Of a stretch of 64,000 nt of DNA, positions 27,304 through 37,101 are shown piece after piece. A program made the position numbers and the translations under genes. The notes beneath the pieces are model-generated. The model ran no database searches, was not told where the DNA came from, and worked only from the letters and a program-made list of their open reading frames with translations. Position 1 is the stretch's first letter; each line of letters starts with the position of its first letter. Source of the stretch: Flavobacterium sp. CF136 (lineage in GTDB: Bacteria > Bacteroidota > Bacteroidia > Flavobacteriales > Flavobacteriaceae); assembly GCF_000282055.1 (NCBI RefSeq), contig NZ_AKJZ01000061.1, forward strand, positions 1-64,000, read 5' to 3'.

Positions 27304-29964
27304 ATGTTACAATTAAGAATGAAAAAGACAGCCATTATTTTCGTAATGGCTTTAGGTTTTTTTAACCAAAGCTCAGCACAGAAAAAGTATCCATACCAGG
27401 ATGCTAAAATGCCTGTTGAAGACAGAGTAAAAGACTTGTTAAGCCGAATGAGCCTGGAGGAAAAAGTTCGTCAGATGGATATGTACAAAGGCGAGTATTT
27501 TAAAGACAAAGAAGATTTTTCCAAAACCAAATCTGATGCTAAAATCGGAAATCTTGGCATTGGGGCTATTCATGATATTTATCCGCGTTCGGCGAAAATG
27601 ATTAATGATCTTCAGAGTGAAGTTATTAAAAAGAACAAATGGGGTATTCCTGCGCTGATTATGTGTGAAATGCTTCATGGTTATTTAGACGACGGAAGTA
27701 CTGCTTTCCCAATGAGCATTGGTTTAGGTTCTACCTGGGATACCAGTCTAATGGATAAAGTTGGAAAGGTAATCGGAACTGAAGCCAGAGCCCACGGAGT
27801 TCATTTTGGTTTAGGCCCTAATTTAGATGTTGGTCTTGAGCCGCGTTGGGGAAGAGTTGCCGAGACATTTGGTGAAGATGTTTATCTGAACAGTGAAATT
27901 GGCCTTGCGATGATAAAAGGAATGCAGGGTGAAGATTTGAAATCAGATCGTTCTATTATTGCAGAACCAAAACATTTTGCAGTTCACGGTATCCCACAGG
28001 CAGGAGGAAATGCATCTCCGGTTTTGGTTGGGGAACGTTCTGCCCGTCAGGATTTTTTACCATCATTTGAAAAAGCTTTTAGAAAAGGTGGCGCTTTAGG
28101 AACCATGTGTGCCTACTCTGAATTAGACGGTATTCCTTGTGCGGCAAATCACTGGCTTTTGACTGATGTTTTGAGAAAAGAATGGGGTTTCAAAGGAATC
28201 GTGGTTTCAGATTTGGGAGCTATCAAATACCTCCAAACTACTCATTATGTTACAGACTCTCCAAAAGAAAGCATCAGAACTGCAATTTCTGCCGGGGTTG
28301 ATATGCAATTTTATGATTTCACAAATGAGTTCTGGCAGCAAACGATTATTGATTTGGTGAATGAAAAAAAACTTACGATGGAGCAAATAGACCGTGCTGC
28401 TGGAGGAGTTTTAAGACTTAAATTTTTATTAGGCTTATTCGAAAATCCGTATACTGATAAAAACCTGATTAAAGAGCGTTTTCATACGAAAGAAAATCAG
28501 GATATCGCTTTAGAAGCAGGTCATAAATCTATTGTTTTATTAAAAAATGAAAACAATATTTTGCCCTTAAAAAAGGATATCAAAACGATCGCTGTTATTG
28601 GCCCAAACGCCAATGCTTCAAGATTGGGTGGATATTCTGTAAAAAATAAGGTTGGAACAACAGTTTTAGAAGGTATAAAACAGGTTGTGGGTGCAAAAAC
28701 AAATGTACTTTATGAAGAAGGTGTGCCTTTGATCGTGATGGGACAGGTTATTCCGAAAGCTTATTTGTTTACCCCTGATGAATCTCAAAACGGACTAAAA
28801 GGAGAATATTTCAACAATAGGAATTTAGAAGGAACTCCTGCCCTGACCCGTATTGACAGTCAATTAGAATTCGATTGGCCATGGTCTCCCGGAGATGGTG
28901 TTGCAGATGATGATTTTTCTATTCGCTGGACGGGTTTCATAAAATCAGAAAAAGCATTTGACGGCTGGTTGGGTTTAAGTTCTGATGACGGAATCAGAAT
29001 GTGGATTGACGATCAGTTAGTGATTGACAACTGGACAAAAGGAGCTACTAATATGGTAACTACGCCAAAAAATATTGAAGCCGGTAAAAAATACAAAGTC
29101 CGCATTGAGATGTGGGAAGGCGGCTGGGGAGCAAGAGCTCACTTACGCTGGAATTTAGAAAAAGTCAATTTACAACCTGCCATAGACGCTGCTAAAAAAG
29201 CTGATGTTGCGATTGTAGTTTTAGGAGAATCCAATGAATTGGTTGAAGAAAACAGAGATGTTGCTACTTTAGATTTACATGGTATGCAGCAGGAACTTAT
29301 TGAAGCGATTCAAAAAACAGGAACTCCGGTAGTTTGTGTATTGCTAAATGGCCGTCCGCTTTCGGTAAATTGGATCAGCGAGAATATTCCGGCTATTGTA
29401 GAAGGATGGTTTCCTGGTGAAGCTGGTGGAAAAGCAGTTGCTGATGTTTTATTTGGAGATTATAACCCGGGAGGAAGACTTCCAGTTACATTTCCTAAAT
29501 CCGTGGGACAGTTACCTATATATTACAATCAGAAACCTTCTGCCATACACAGATATGTTTCTGAAAGTGAAAATCCATTATATACTTTCGGATATGGCCT
29601 GAGTTATACAAAGTTCGAATATTCAAATTTTAACCTGAACACTAAAGAAATTAAACCTGACGGCGAACTGAAAGTTAGTGTAGATGTTAAAAACACAGGA
29701 AATTATGATGGTGATGAAGTGGTACAATTATACATCAATGATGTTTACAGCAGTGTAACAACTCCGAGAAAAACATTAAAAGGTTTTAAAAGACTATTTA
29801 TTAAGAAAGGTGAAACAAAACAGGTAGAATTTGTATTAACTCCGGAAGAATTAAGTCTTTGGAACAGAGAAATGAAAAGAGTTGTTGAACCTGGTGATTT
29901 TGAAGTTATGGTTGGAGGAAACTCTGTCGATTTGCAAAAACTAAGCTTCAGGGTTGTAAATTGA
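27304..29964 (+). CDS. GH3 glycosidase with inserted PA14 domain
   Basis: Secreted GH3 enzyme of 886 residues; a start at 27319 (MKKTAI) would give a more usual signal peptide. Order: GH3 N-terminal barrel (about 30-385) with nucleophile Asp303 in VVSDLGA, the two halves of the alpha/beta sandwich split by a PA14 domain at about 490-625 (motifs GEYFNN, SSDDGIRMWIDD and GGWGARAHLRW), and a C-terminal fibronectin III-like domain (about 775-880). By family it acts on beta-glucosides, beta-xylosides or beta-GlcNAc. Beta-glucose does not occur in N-glycans, so a beta-1,2-xylosidase role on plant or invertebrate-type glycans is an attractive but untested reading. Confidence 0.92.
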   Translation: MLQLRMKKTAIIFVMALGFFNQSSAQKKYPYQDAKMPVEDRVKDLLSRMSLEEKVRQMDMYKGEYFKDKEDFSKTKSDAKIGNLGIGAIHDIYPRSAKMINDLQSEVIKKNKWGIPALIMCEMLHGYLDDGSTAFPMSIGLGSTWDTSLMDKVGKVIGTEARAHGVHFGLGPNLDVGLEPRWGRVAETFGEDVYLNSEIGLAMIKGMQGEDLKSDRSIIAEPKHFAVHGIPQAGGNASPVLVGERSARQDFLPSFEKAFRKGGALGTMCAYSELDGIPCAANHWLLTDVLRKEWGFKGIVVSDLGAIKYLQTTHYVTDSPKESIRTAISAGVDMQFYDFTNEFWQQTIIDLVNEKKLTMEQIDRAAGGVLRLKFLLGLFENPYTDKNLIKERFHTKENQDIALEAGHKSIVLLKNENNILPLKKDIKTIAVIGPNANASRLGGYSVKNKVGTTVLEGIKQVVGAKTNVLYEEGVPLIVMGQVIPKAYLFTPDESQNGLKGEYFNNRNLEGTPALTRIDSQLEFDWPWSPGDGVADDDFSIRWTGFIKSEKAFDGWLGLSSDDGIRMWIDDQLVIDNWTKGATNMVTTPKNIEAGKKYKVRIEMWEGGWGARAHLRWNLEKVNLQPAIDAAKKADVAIVVLGESNELVEENRDVATLDLHGMQQELIEAIQKTGTPVVCVLLNGRPLSVNWISENIPAIVEGWFPGEAGGKAVADVLFGDYNPGGRLPVTFPKSVGQLPIYYNQKPSAIHRYVSESENPLYTFGYGLSYTKFEYSNFNLNTKEIKPDGELKVSVDVKNTGNYDGDEVVQLYINDVYSSVTTPRKTLKGFKRLFIKKGETKQVEFVLTPEELSLWNREMKRVVEPGDFEVMVGGNSVDLQKLSFRVVN

Positions 29965-30026
29965 TTCCAAAAACATATAATTTATGTTTTTAAGTATAAA
30001 ACAGATAATATTCTAATGAAAATAAT

Positions 30027-30202
30027 AATTGTTGTGAGTTAATGAGGCGCCAACATTGGAAACGTAAGGATTTTAATTATAAAAATGTAGTTTAAAATAA
30101 AAAAATTACCCTACACCTTTTCAAAATTGTCATTTGTCGAAATAATGATTTAATTAACAATGCTCTGCGTAAATTTAACATGTTATTAACTCACAAACAA
30201 TT
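30027..30202. promoter_or_regulatory. Long-range inverted repeat bracketing the susC leader region
   Basis: AATTGTTGTGAGTTAAT (30027-30043) is the reverse complement of ATTAACTCACAAACAATT (30185-30202) apart from one inserted A. The right arm ends 5 bases before the SusC ATG at 30208, over the place where ribosomes bind. The 141 bases between hold no ORF. It could be a folded leader RNA that hides the start, or a pair of operator half-sites. Confidence 0.55.
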
Positions 30203-30207
30203 AAACT

Positions 30208-33200
30208 ATGAATCAAAACGTACTAAAATTACTGTTTTTGTTTTGCTTGTTAGGATTTCAGACTCTTCAGGCTCAAACATCTACAGTAACAGGAACAATC
30301 ACAGACGCTGGCGGAATGCCAATCCCGGGAGCAAATGTTGTTGTTAAAGGGACAAAAACCAGTACATCATCAGATTTTGATGGTAAATACAGTATTAGTG
30401 TTACAAATCAATCAGCAATTTTGGTATTTACTTATGTAGGGAGTGCCACTAAAGAAATTCCTGTTGCAGGATTAACTAGTATTAATGTAACATTAAGTGC
30501 CAACAACCAACAATTATCTGAAGTGGTAGTAACTGCGTTAGGTATTAAGAGAGAGAAAAAAGCCATCTCCTATTCCGCTCAAAATGTTGGGATTAGTGAA
30601 ATTTCCCAAGCAAGGTCATTGAACGTTGCCAACTCACTTTCCGGTAAAGTTGCAGGTCTTAACTTTTCTACGACTTCTAATGGTGTAGGAAGTTCTTCCA
30701 GAATTACTTTAAGAGGGAATAGATCTCTTAATGGTAACAACCAGCCAATGTATGTTGTGGATGGTGTGCCAATTAGTAACGGAACAACGACTACAAATCC
30801 AGATATTGATACAGGAGGAACAACACAACCTGATGGTATTTCTAACATCAACCCAGAAGATATTGCTTCTATGACAGTTCTTAAAGGACCGTCTGCAGCT
30901 GCTCTTTATGGTACCAGAGCAAGTAATGGTGTAATCGTTATTACTACTAAATCTGGACAGGCTGGAAAAACTTCTGTTTCGTTGTCATCTAATTTCATGG
31001 CTTCAACAGCTTACAACTTAACGAACTTCCAAAATGAGTACGGTCAAGGAACTCAAGGAAACTACGTTGCAAACTCTAGCTCAAGCTGGGGAGCAAAATT
31101 AGACGGAAGTCAGGTATCTGCTTGGCAGTTAGTTCGTAATCCAAATTATTCTGGTCCTGCAACTACAAGTTACTCACCACAGCCAAATAATTCAATGGAT
31201 TTCTTTAAAACAGGTTATAACTTAGCCAATACATTAACTGTAACTACAGGAAATGAAAAAGCTCAAGGTTATTTCTCTTATACTAACACTCATGCAGAAG
31301 GTATCGTGGGAGGAAATAAATTAGAAAGACACAATCTTAACTTAAGATTGACAAGCAAACTTTCTGATAAATTATCTTTAGATGTAAAAACAAATTATAT
31401 TGTTCAAGACATTGATAATTTATTAAGAACAGGTGAAGAGTCTATTGGTACATCAGTTTATTTATTGCCTCGTAGTATTAAATATAACGATTACAGAGAT
31501 TTTGAATATAGAGATGCTGCCGGACAATTGCAAAAGAATTACTTCTTAGATGAAACCGGAGCTCCTGGTGGAAATCCATATTGGTCTGCATTACGTGACG
31601 ATTCTCGTAAAGACAAAAGAAATAGATTTATTGGTTTAGCTTCTCTTAAATATGAATTTACAAAAACGTTAAGTTTACAAGTTAGAGCAGGTTTGGATCA
31701 AATGACAAATAAAGCAGTAAGAAACAGATATGCTACTGCTGAATTTAATAATAACTTAGGTTCTTACAGCGAATCTTATGAGACAGTAAGCGAATTTAAT
31801 ACTGATGCCTTACTTGCTTATAATGAGAAATTCGGAGACTTTTCTGTAAGTCTTAATGCAGGTGCAAACATGCTGCAACAAAACAGTTCTTCTTTAGGTT
31901 CTGGAGGTATTTTAAGTAAAAGAAATTATTTTGCCCTATCTAATGTTTCTACTATTTCATCTACTAGTACAGCTTCTGAAAAACAAATTAACTCTGTTTA
32001 CGGATTCGGGCAAATTGGTTATAAAAACTATTTGTTTTTAGATATAACAGGAAGAAATGACTGGTCATCTACTTTACCAGCAGATAATAGATCATTCTTT
32101 TATCCTTCAGTTGGTCTTTCTGGTGTAATTTCAGATATGGCAACATTGCCGGAAGTAATCAGTTTTGCAAAAGTAAGAGCTTCTTACGCAAAAGTGGGTA
32201 ATGATACAGATCCTTACCAAACAAGTTCTAGATTATCATACATTGGTGGTAACGGAGGTATGTTATACGGACAAACAACTGCTGCAAACCCAAATCTTAG
32301 ACCAGAGATGTCTAATTCTATAGAATTTGGTGCTGATATTAGATTCTTAAGAAACCGTATTGGAGTAGATTTTACTTATTTCAAAACAAATACAAAAGAT
32401 CAGATTTTCTATATCAACACACCTGAATCTTCTGCATATTCCAGAAGAGTTGTTAATGGTGGTGAAATTCAAAATAAAGGTTACGAGGTTGTGCTTACTG
32501 CGACTCCTATCCAGACAGAAAACTTTACTTGGGATATTACTACAAACTTCGCAACTTACAAATCTTTAGTAAAATCTATCTATGATGGAAGAGATGAATT
32601 GGTACTTGGAGAAGGAAGGTTAGTAAGAAGTAAAGTTGTTGAAGGTGGAGAATACGGAGATTTGTATATTAAAGGTTTCCAAAGAACAGCTGATGGCCAA
32701 ATTATTGTAAATGCTGCTGGTTTACCACTTGCTACAAATAGTTTTGATGTTCGTGCCGGAAACTTTAATCCAGATTGGACTGCAGGTTTCAAAAATAATT
32801 TCAAATACAAAAACTTCTCATTAAGTTTCCTAGTTGATTTCAGAATCGGTGGAGAAGTTATTTCTTATACTCAGGCCAGACAAGCTGGTTTAGGAGTAAA
32901 TGATATTACATTGGCAGGAAGAGAAGGCGGTATTGTTGTTGGTGGTGTTGTTGCTAACGGAGATGGAACATATAGTCCTAATACTACAAGTATAACAGCA
33001 GAACAATACTGGACATCTGTAGGGCAAAGAACTCCAATTGCAGAGCCTTTTATTTATGATGCTACAAACATTAGATTAAGAGAACTTGTATTTGGATATT
33101 CTTTACCAAAACGTTTATTAGGCAACTCAGGTTTCTCAAATATTGATTTTTCATTAGTGGGAAGAAACTTATTCTTTTTCGTGAATAAAGCAAAATATTT

Positions 33201-33303
33201 TGATCCAGAACAAGGTGCAGGTACAGGAAATTTACAAGGTATAGAATCTTTCAACATTCCTTCAACGAGAGATTATGGAGTTAATGTTAAATTTGGATTT
33301 TAA
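30208..33303 (+). CDS. SusC/RagA-type TonB-dependent outer-membrane receptor (N-glycan locus)
   Basis: Outer-membrane importer partner of the SusD protein encoded next. Signal peptide about 1-22 (ending LQAQ), then a carboxypeptidase-regulatory-like beta domain (about 25-100), a TonB-plug domain with the SusC pattern DGVPISNG and ASNGVIVITTKSGQ, and a large beta-barrel to the terminal FGF. There is no N-terminal STN domain, so it is not expected to signal through a FecR anti-sigma factor, in contrast to the two SusC proteins encoded further downstream on the minus strand. It probably takes up oligosaccharides freed at the surface. Spacing to susD is 17 bases. Confidence 0.95.
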   Translation: MNQNVLKLLFLFCLLGFQTLQAQTSTVTGTITDAGGMPIPGANVVVKGTKTSTSSDFDGKYSISVTNQSAILVFTYVGSATKEIPVAGLTSINVTLSANNQQLSEVVVTALGIKREKKAISYSAQNVGISEISQARSLNVANSLSGKVAGLNFSTTSNGVGSSSRITLRGNRSLNGNNQPMYVVDGVPISNGTTTTNPDIDTGGTTQPDGISNINPEDIASMTVLKGPSAAALYGTRASNGVIVITTKSGQAGKTSVSLSSNFMASTAYNLTNFQNEYGQGTQGNYVANSSSSWGAKLDGSQVSAWQLVRNPNYSGPATTSYSPQPNNSMDFFKTGYNLANTLTVTTGNEKAQGYFSYTNTHAEGIVGGNKLERHNLNLRLTSKLSDKLSLDVKTNYIVQDIDNLLRTGEESIGTSVYLLPRSIKYNDYRDFEYRDAAGQLQKNYFLDETGAPGGNPYWSALRDDSRKDKRNRFIGLASLKYEFTKTLSLQVRAGLDQMTNKAVRNRYATAEFNNNLGSYSESYETVSEFNTDALLAYNEKFGDFSVSLNAGANMLQQNSSSLGSGGILSKRNYFALSNVSTISSTSTASEKQINSVYGFGQIGYKNYLFLDITGRNDWSSTLPADNRSFFYPSVGLSGVISDMATLPEVISFAKVRASYAKVGNDTDPYQTSSRLSYIGGNGGMLYGQTTAANPNLRPEMSNSIEFGADIRFLRNRIGVDFTYFKTNTKDQIFYINTPESSAYSRRVVNGGEIQNKGYEVVLTATPIQTENFTWDITTNFATYKSLVKSIYDGRDELVLGEGRLVRSKVVEGGEYGDLYIKGFQRTADGQIIVNAAGLPLATNSFDVRAGNFNPDWTAGFKNNFKYKNFSLSFLVDFRIGGEVISYTQARQAGLGVNDITLAGREGGIVVGGVVANGDGTYSPNTTSITAEQYWTSVGQRTPIAEPFIYDATNIRLRELVFGYSLPKRLLGNSGFSNIDFSLVGRNLFFFVNKAKYFDPEQGAGTGNLQGIESFNIPSTRDYGVNVKFGF

Positions 33304-33320
33304 TTAATAAAAAAGATATC

Positions 33321-34907
33321 ATGAAAAATAGTTATAAAATTAAAACACTGGGGGTTGTCTTATCGATGGTTGCTGTTTTTTCAAGTTGCACAAGCGATTT
33401 TGATGACGTAAACACAGATAAAAATTCTCTTACTGAAGATCAATTAGATGCGAGTCTAGCAGGTCCTTCATTTGCATCTGCACTTTATGCAGGTATTCAT
33501 AATGGATCGTACTCTTCACCAGGTGTAGATGATCAAGGAACCTGGGGTATTGCTACCGGGATATTATCATCTACTTTTATCCAATACTTAAGCTGCGGAT
33601 ATGGTACAGAAAGAAATGATTTCAGCGGTTTTGAAGCTCGTGGATGGACTAGATTTTACACAGTTGCTGTTCCGGCTTTAAATAATGCTGTTAAAGCTGC
33701 CGCCGGAGATGAGCAGGCACTTGCTGTATTAAAAATTTGGAAAGTATTCATGTACAACCAAATGACAGATGCTTACGGACCAATTCCATATACAGAAGCT
33801 GGAAATGGTAAAGAAAAAGTGGCTTACGACAGTCAAGAGACTATCTATGCAGACTTCTTTAAATTGTTAGACGAATCTAATGCTACATTAAGCAGCAGTT
33901 CTTCTGCAACAGTTGGTTTATTACAACCAAATGATAGAATTTATCAAGGCAGCACAGACAAATGGAGAAGATTTGGAAACAGTCTTAGATTACGTATCGC
34001 ATTAAGAATTTCTGATGTTGATGCCGCTAAAGCTAAAACACAAGCAGAAGCTGCTGTAGCAGCAGGAGTTATCGAAACTAACGATCAAAGTGCTTACTTT
34101 AAAGTTAGTAACATTACTCCAAACAACTTAAACATGATTGTAAACGGATGGGGTTATACAATGACTGCATCTATGGAAAGTATCCTTAAAGGATATAATG
34201 ATCCAAGATTACCGCTTTGGTTTTCTCCTATCGAAACTGGAGGTTATCAAGGAAAACCTATTGGAGGTTTAGACGATCAGTTTGGCACAACTAAGTTCTC
34301 TACATTTAATAATGATGTATTAGGTAATGGTTCTACAGGAACTATCAGCGAAACTAAAAACATCGAAGTTTTCATGGCTTCTGAGTGTTATTTAAACAGA
34401 GCTGAAGGTGCTTTGAACGGATGGAATATGAGCGGAACTGCTCAAAGTTTATATGAAGCAGGTATTAAATTGTCTATGGCTCAATGGGGTATTACCAATA
34501 CCGCTGATATCAATGCTTACATCGCAGGAAATACACTGCCGGTTGTACCTCAAATTTTAGCATCTTACCCTACTTTAACAGAATTAGCAGATGTACCAGT
34601 AAAACTTCCGGTTGCTTGGTCTTCTACCGAAGCTAATCAACGTACACAAATTGCAGTGCAAAAGTATTTAGCATTGTTCCCAGAATCTTGGGAAACTTGG
34701 GCTGACTTACGCAGAAGTGATGCAAAAGTAATTTATCCGATACTTAACACAGATAACGTTGACGCAGGTGTTGGTAAAAGCCTAATGAAAAGAGTTATCT
34801 ACACTACAAATGAATACTCTGCCAACAAAGACGCTGTTCTTGATGGAATCGTAAAATTAGGCGGTCCGGACACAGGAGGAACGAAACTTTGGTGGGATGT
34901 AAAATAA
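33321..34907 (+). CDS. SusD/RagB-type surface glycan-binding lipoprotein (N-glycan locus)
   Basis: Lipoprotein with lipobox FSSC (Cys23), 528 residues, of the SusD-like_2 form, with an N-terminal helical TPR-like region (WKVFMYNQMTDAYGPIPYTEA) and C-terminal ESWETWADLRRS as in that group. It forms the lid of the SusC barrel and binds the incoming glycan. The upstream susC gene ends 17 bases before it, and an intrinsic terminator follows at 34950, ending this operon segment. Confidence 0.94.
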   Translation: MKNSYKIKTLGVVLSMVAVFSSCTSDFDDVNTDKNSLTEDQLDASLAGPSFASALYAGIHNGSYSSPGVDDQGTWGIATGILSSTFIQYLSCGYGTERNDFSGFEARGWTRFYTVAVPALNNAVKAAAGDEQALAVLKIWKVFMYNQMTDAYGPIPYTEAGNGKEKVAYDSQETIYADFFKLLDESNATLSSSSSATVGLLQPNDRIYQGSTDKWRRFGNSLRLRIALRISDVDAAKAKTQAEAAVAAGVIETNDQSAYFKVSNITPNNLNMIVNGWGYTMTASMESILKGYNDPRLPLWFSPIETGGYQGKPIGGLDDQFGTTKFSTFNNDVLGNGSTGTISETKNIEVFMASECYLNRAEGALNGWNMSGTAQSLYEAGIKLSMAQWGITNTADINAYIAGNTLPVVPQILASYPTLTELADVPVKLPVAWSSTEANQRTQIAVQKYLALFPESWETWADLRRSDAKVIYPILNTDNVDAGVGKSLMKRVIYTTNEYSANKDAVLDGIVKLGGPDTGGTKLWWDVK

Positions 34908-34949
34908 ATTTAATAAGTAAAGATAAAGAGATTCGTTACTTATAACAGC

Positions 34950-34980
34950 AAAAGGAGAGGTAACACTCTCCTTTTGTTTT
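34950..34980 (+). terminator. Intrinsic terminator after susD
   Basis: Ten-base stem AAAAGGAGAG (34950-34959) and CTCTCCTTTT (34966-34975), 6-base loop, then GTTTT. Confidence 0.85.
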
Positions 34981-35005
34981 ATATAAACATTTAATAATAA
35001 AAACT

Positions 35006-35155
35006 ATGGCCAATAGCAATATCCTATTTTATCCAAACAATGATAATACATTAATACCCATTATAATTATAGCCGGACTTTTCTTTATTCTTGGATTAGT
35101 AGCCTGGGCCAACTGTGTTTTGATTCCATGTACGAAAACCATAAACAAAAAATGA
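35006..35155 (+). pseudogene. Remnant of a sugar MFS transporter (FucP/NagP-like), N-terminus only
   Basis: A 49-codon reading frame starting ATG at 35006 and ending TGA at 35155. It encodes a charged start and one membrane helix, IIIIAGLFFILGLVAWANC followed by VLIP. This closely follows the first transmembrane helix of FucP/GlcP/NagP-type permeases, where the pattern is LFFxxGFVTxxNxxLIP. All later helices are absent. In related N-glycan or GlcNAc loci such a permease imports GlcNAc, fucose or mannose, so this seems the relic of a transporter lost in a rearrangement. A small independent membrane peptide is possible but less likely. It occupies part of the 426-base stretch 34908-35333. Confidence 0.65.
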
Positions 35156-35198
35156 ATCGTCAGCAATAATTAATTATTGACTTATTAATCCTTATCAT

Positions 35199-35347
35199 AA
35201 ACAATGATTTTTAAATTAAATTATCCATTGATATTATTAGCTTTAGCCGTTTTTCCTGTGCTTACGTATAAAGAAAAATATAGTAGTTATCGCCACAAAA
35301 TCTTATTAAGCTTTAAAATTATAAAAACAGATTATGAGAATTTTTAA
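35199..35347 (+). pseudogene. Frameshifted partial duplicate of the sialidase gene 5' end
   Basis: The first about 80 bases, from just before the ATG at 35204, match the start of the sialidase-like gene at 37098-37180 with only a few substitutions and a one-base deletion (CC-G against CCTG) after codon 15. The deletion shifts the frame, so the lipobox Cys is lost and an unrelated tail runs to a stop at 35347, overlapping the PNGase start at 35334. Similarity ends near 35279. It is best read as a recombination scar. Confidence 0.8.
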
Positions 35348-37031
35348 ATTTATAATAGTTTTTTTGCCTTTGATTCTTGCTGCTCAAAATAAATCGGAGG
35401 TATTTAAAATTAGTTATGATCAATATAGCAATGGAAAAAAAACAAATGAGGATATATCCATTTTTTTTCAAAATCAAATGCTTTTTTTGTCAAAACCAGA
35501 GGATAAGGTTCAACAATACATTGATTTAAAGAATAATTGTAATATTAGCGCGATTAATTACGAGGGAAAAGTATTTAAAAAAGTAACTCCTTTTGATAGT
35601 TTACCTATTCCCAAGCAAGAAAATGACACTCGAATTATACTTGGATATAAGTGCCAACATGTTTCTTTTTCTTATTTCTCAAATAAAATCGATGTCTGGT
35701 ATACTGAAAAGACTGCTGCAAAAGGAACACCTAATAGTAATTTTTTGCCAAATAAAAATGCACTTGTTCTTGAATTGGTTTATAATGGGAATGAAACTTT
35801 GACAGCCAATTCTATAACGAAAGTTAAAAATTATAAACCATTTGTTAATTATGATGACAAAACAGTACTGGTTAATAAGTCAGAATTTGAAGAAATTATC
35901 ATTAATTCCAGATATAATAAATTGCATGTTTTTGAGAATGAAGTTCTAAACTTCGACCCAAATTCTGCAATTCCCCAGGAAAAAGACCTTATTACAGACA
36001 AGGTTTATCATTTTTCTAAAGGAAGCGTAGTTCTCAAAAAAATAAAAATTACTCCGGAATTAAAAAACAGCAGTGCCATTTTTGCAAAACTAACTTGTAA
36101 GTCTAATGGAGACGCTTATGATCGAACAGGTTCTGTATTTATTATTCCAACGAAGAAAAAAGGAATGACTACACCATTAGACGCTTATTTGTATGGTTTA
36201 GAAAAGTTGCCGGTTTACACAGACAATAAAAAAAATAAATACCAGGGAATAATAAAAGAAAAAGAGTATTCTCCTTCAATTGAAATACTAAGTTTTTTTA
36301 CACCATTTGGGGTTAATTATTTTAATGATAAGAGAAAAATAAATAATTATAACTGGGCTGAAAATGTCATTTATAAAGAAGAAGTAACTTCTTTAATTCC
36401 AACAGATGAAGATGAAATCTGGATTGGCGTTTTTATTGGTAATTATGATGCAGGTGGTCATATAATAAGTCTCGAACTGGACTCTTATCCTTCGATGAAT
36501 AAAAACGAGAATACTGCTAAAAAAAATTATATAGCACCATTATTCTCAACGGTAAATACCCTGGAAATGTCAGGACAAAACTATGGAGGGCTTTTTGCTA
36601 ATGATACTTTAAAGGTAGATTTTGAAATAGAGGAAAATATTGAAAATCTACAACTTTTGTATACCACTACGGGGCATGGAGGCTGGGATAACGGAGATGA
36701 ATTTACTCCCAGAATGAACAAACTATTTGTTGATGGCGAAGAAGTTTTTAAAATTATACCCTGGAGAACAGATTGTGCATCGTATCGTTTATCTAATCCG
36801 GCATCGGGAAATTTCCCTGACGGTCTTTCTTCCAGTGATTTAAGCCGGTCAAATTGGTGTCCCGGAATGTTGACTTCTCCTTATATTATTCCTTTAACTA
36901 AGTTTAAAAAAGGAAAACATGTCCTGGAGGTTGTTATTGAACAAGGTCCTAATGAAGGTCCCAGTACTAATCATTGGAATATTTCGGGAGTACTTGTTGG
37001 AAAATTAAATAGCTTAGATGACAAAAAATAA
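35334..37031 (+). CDS. PNGase F-like peptide-N-glycanase with extra N-terminal domain (type II form)
   Basis: Amidase predicted to cut between N-glycan GlcNAc and asparagine, freeing the whole glycan and turning Asn to Asp. Signal peptide about 1-18 (ending LAAQ). Residues about 20-190 form an extra beta-rich domain with GLPGLI-like features (GYKCQHVSFSY, DVWYTEK). The two eight-stranded jelly rolls follow (about 222-385 and 405-560). Asp263 in AYDRTGS matches catalytic Asp60 of PNGase F and Glu456 in GDEFTPR matches Glu206; the WCPG motif (508-511) is also shared. By my hand alignment the residue matching Glu118 is a Gly. The length and extra domain fit PNGase F-II of Elizabethkingia. The gene looks more AT-rich, with more homopolymer runs, than its neighbours. 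Confidence 0.9.
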   Translation: MRIFKFIIVFLPLILAAQNKSEVFKISYDQYSNGKKTNEDISIFFQNQMLFLSKPEDKVQQYIDLKNNCNISAINYEGKVFKKVTPFDSLPIPKQENDTRIILGYKCQHVSFSYFSNKIDVWYTEKTAAKGTPNSNFLPNKNALVLELVYNGNETLTANSITKVKNYKPFVNYDDKTVLVNKSEFEEIIINSRYNKLHVFENEVLNFDPNSAIPQEKDLITDKVYHFSKGSVVLKKIKITPELKNSSAIFAKLTCKSNGDAYDRTGSVFIIPTKKKGMTTPLDAYLYGLEKLPVYTDNKKNKYQGIIKEKEYSPSIEILSFFTPFGVNYFNDKRKINNYNWAENVIYKEEVTSLIPTDEDEIWIGVFIGNYDAGGHIISLELDSYPSMNKNENTAKKNYIAPLFSTVNTLEMSGQNYGGLFANDTLKVDFEIEENIENLQLLYTTTGHGGWDNGDEFTPRMNKLFVDGEEVFKIIPWRTDCASYRLSNPASGNFPDGLSSSDLSRSNWCPGMLTSPYIIPLTKFKKGKHVLEVVIEQGPNEGPSTNHWNISGVLVGKLNSLDDKK

Positions 37032-37101
37032 TATTCATTACAGCACTTAATCATCATCTCAGGTAAAAAACACCGCTACTTATCAACTCTTACGATTAAC
37101 A

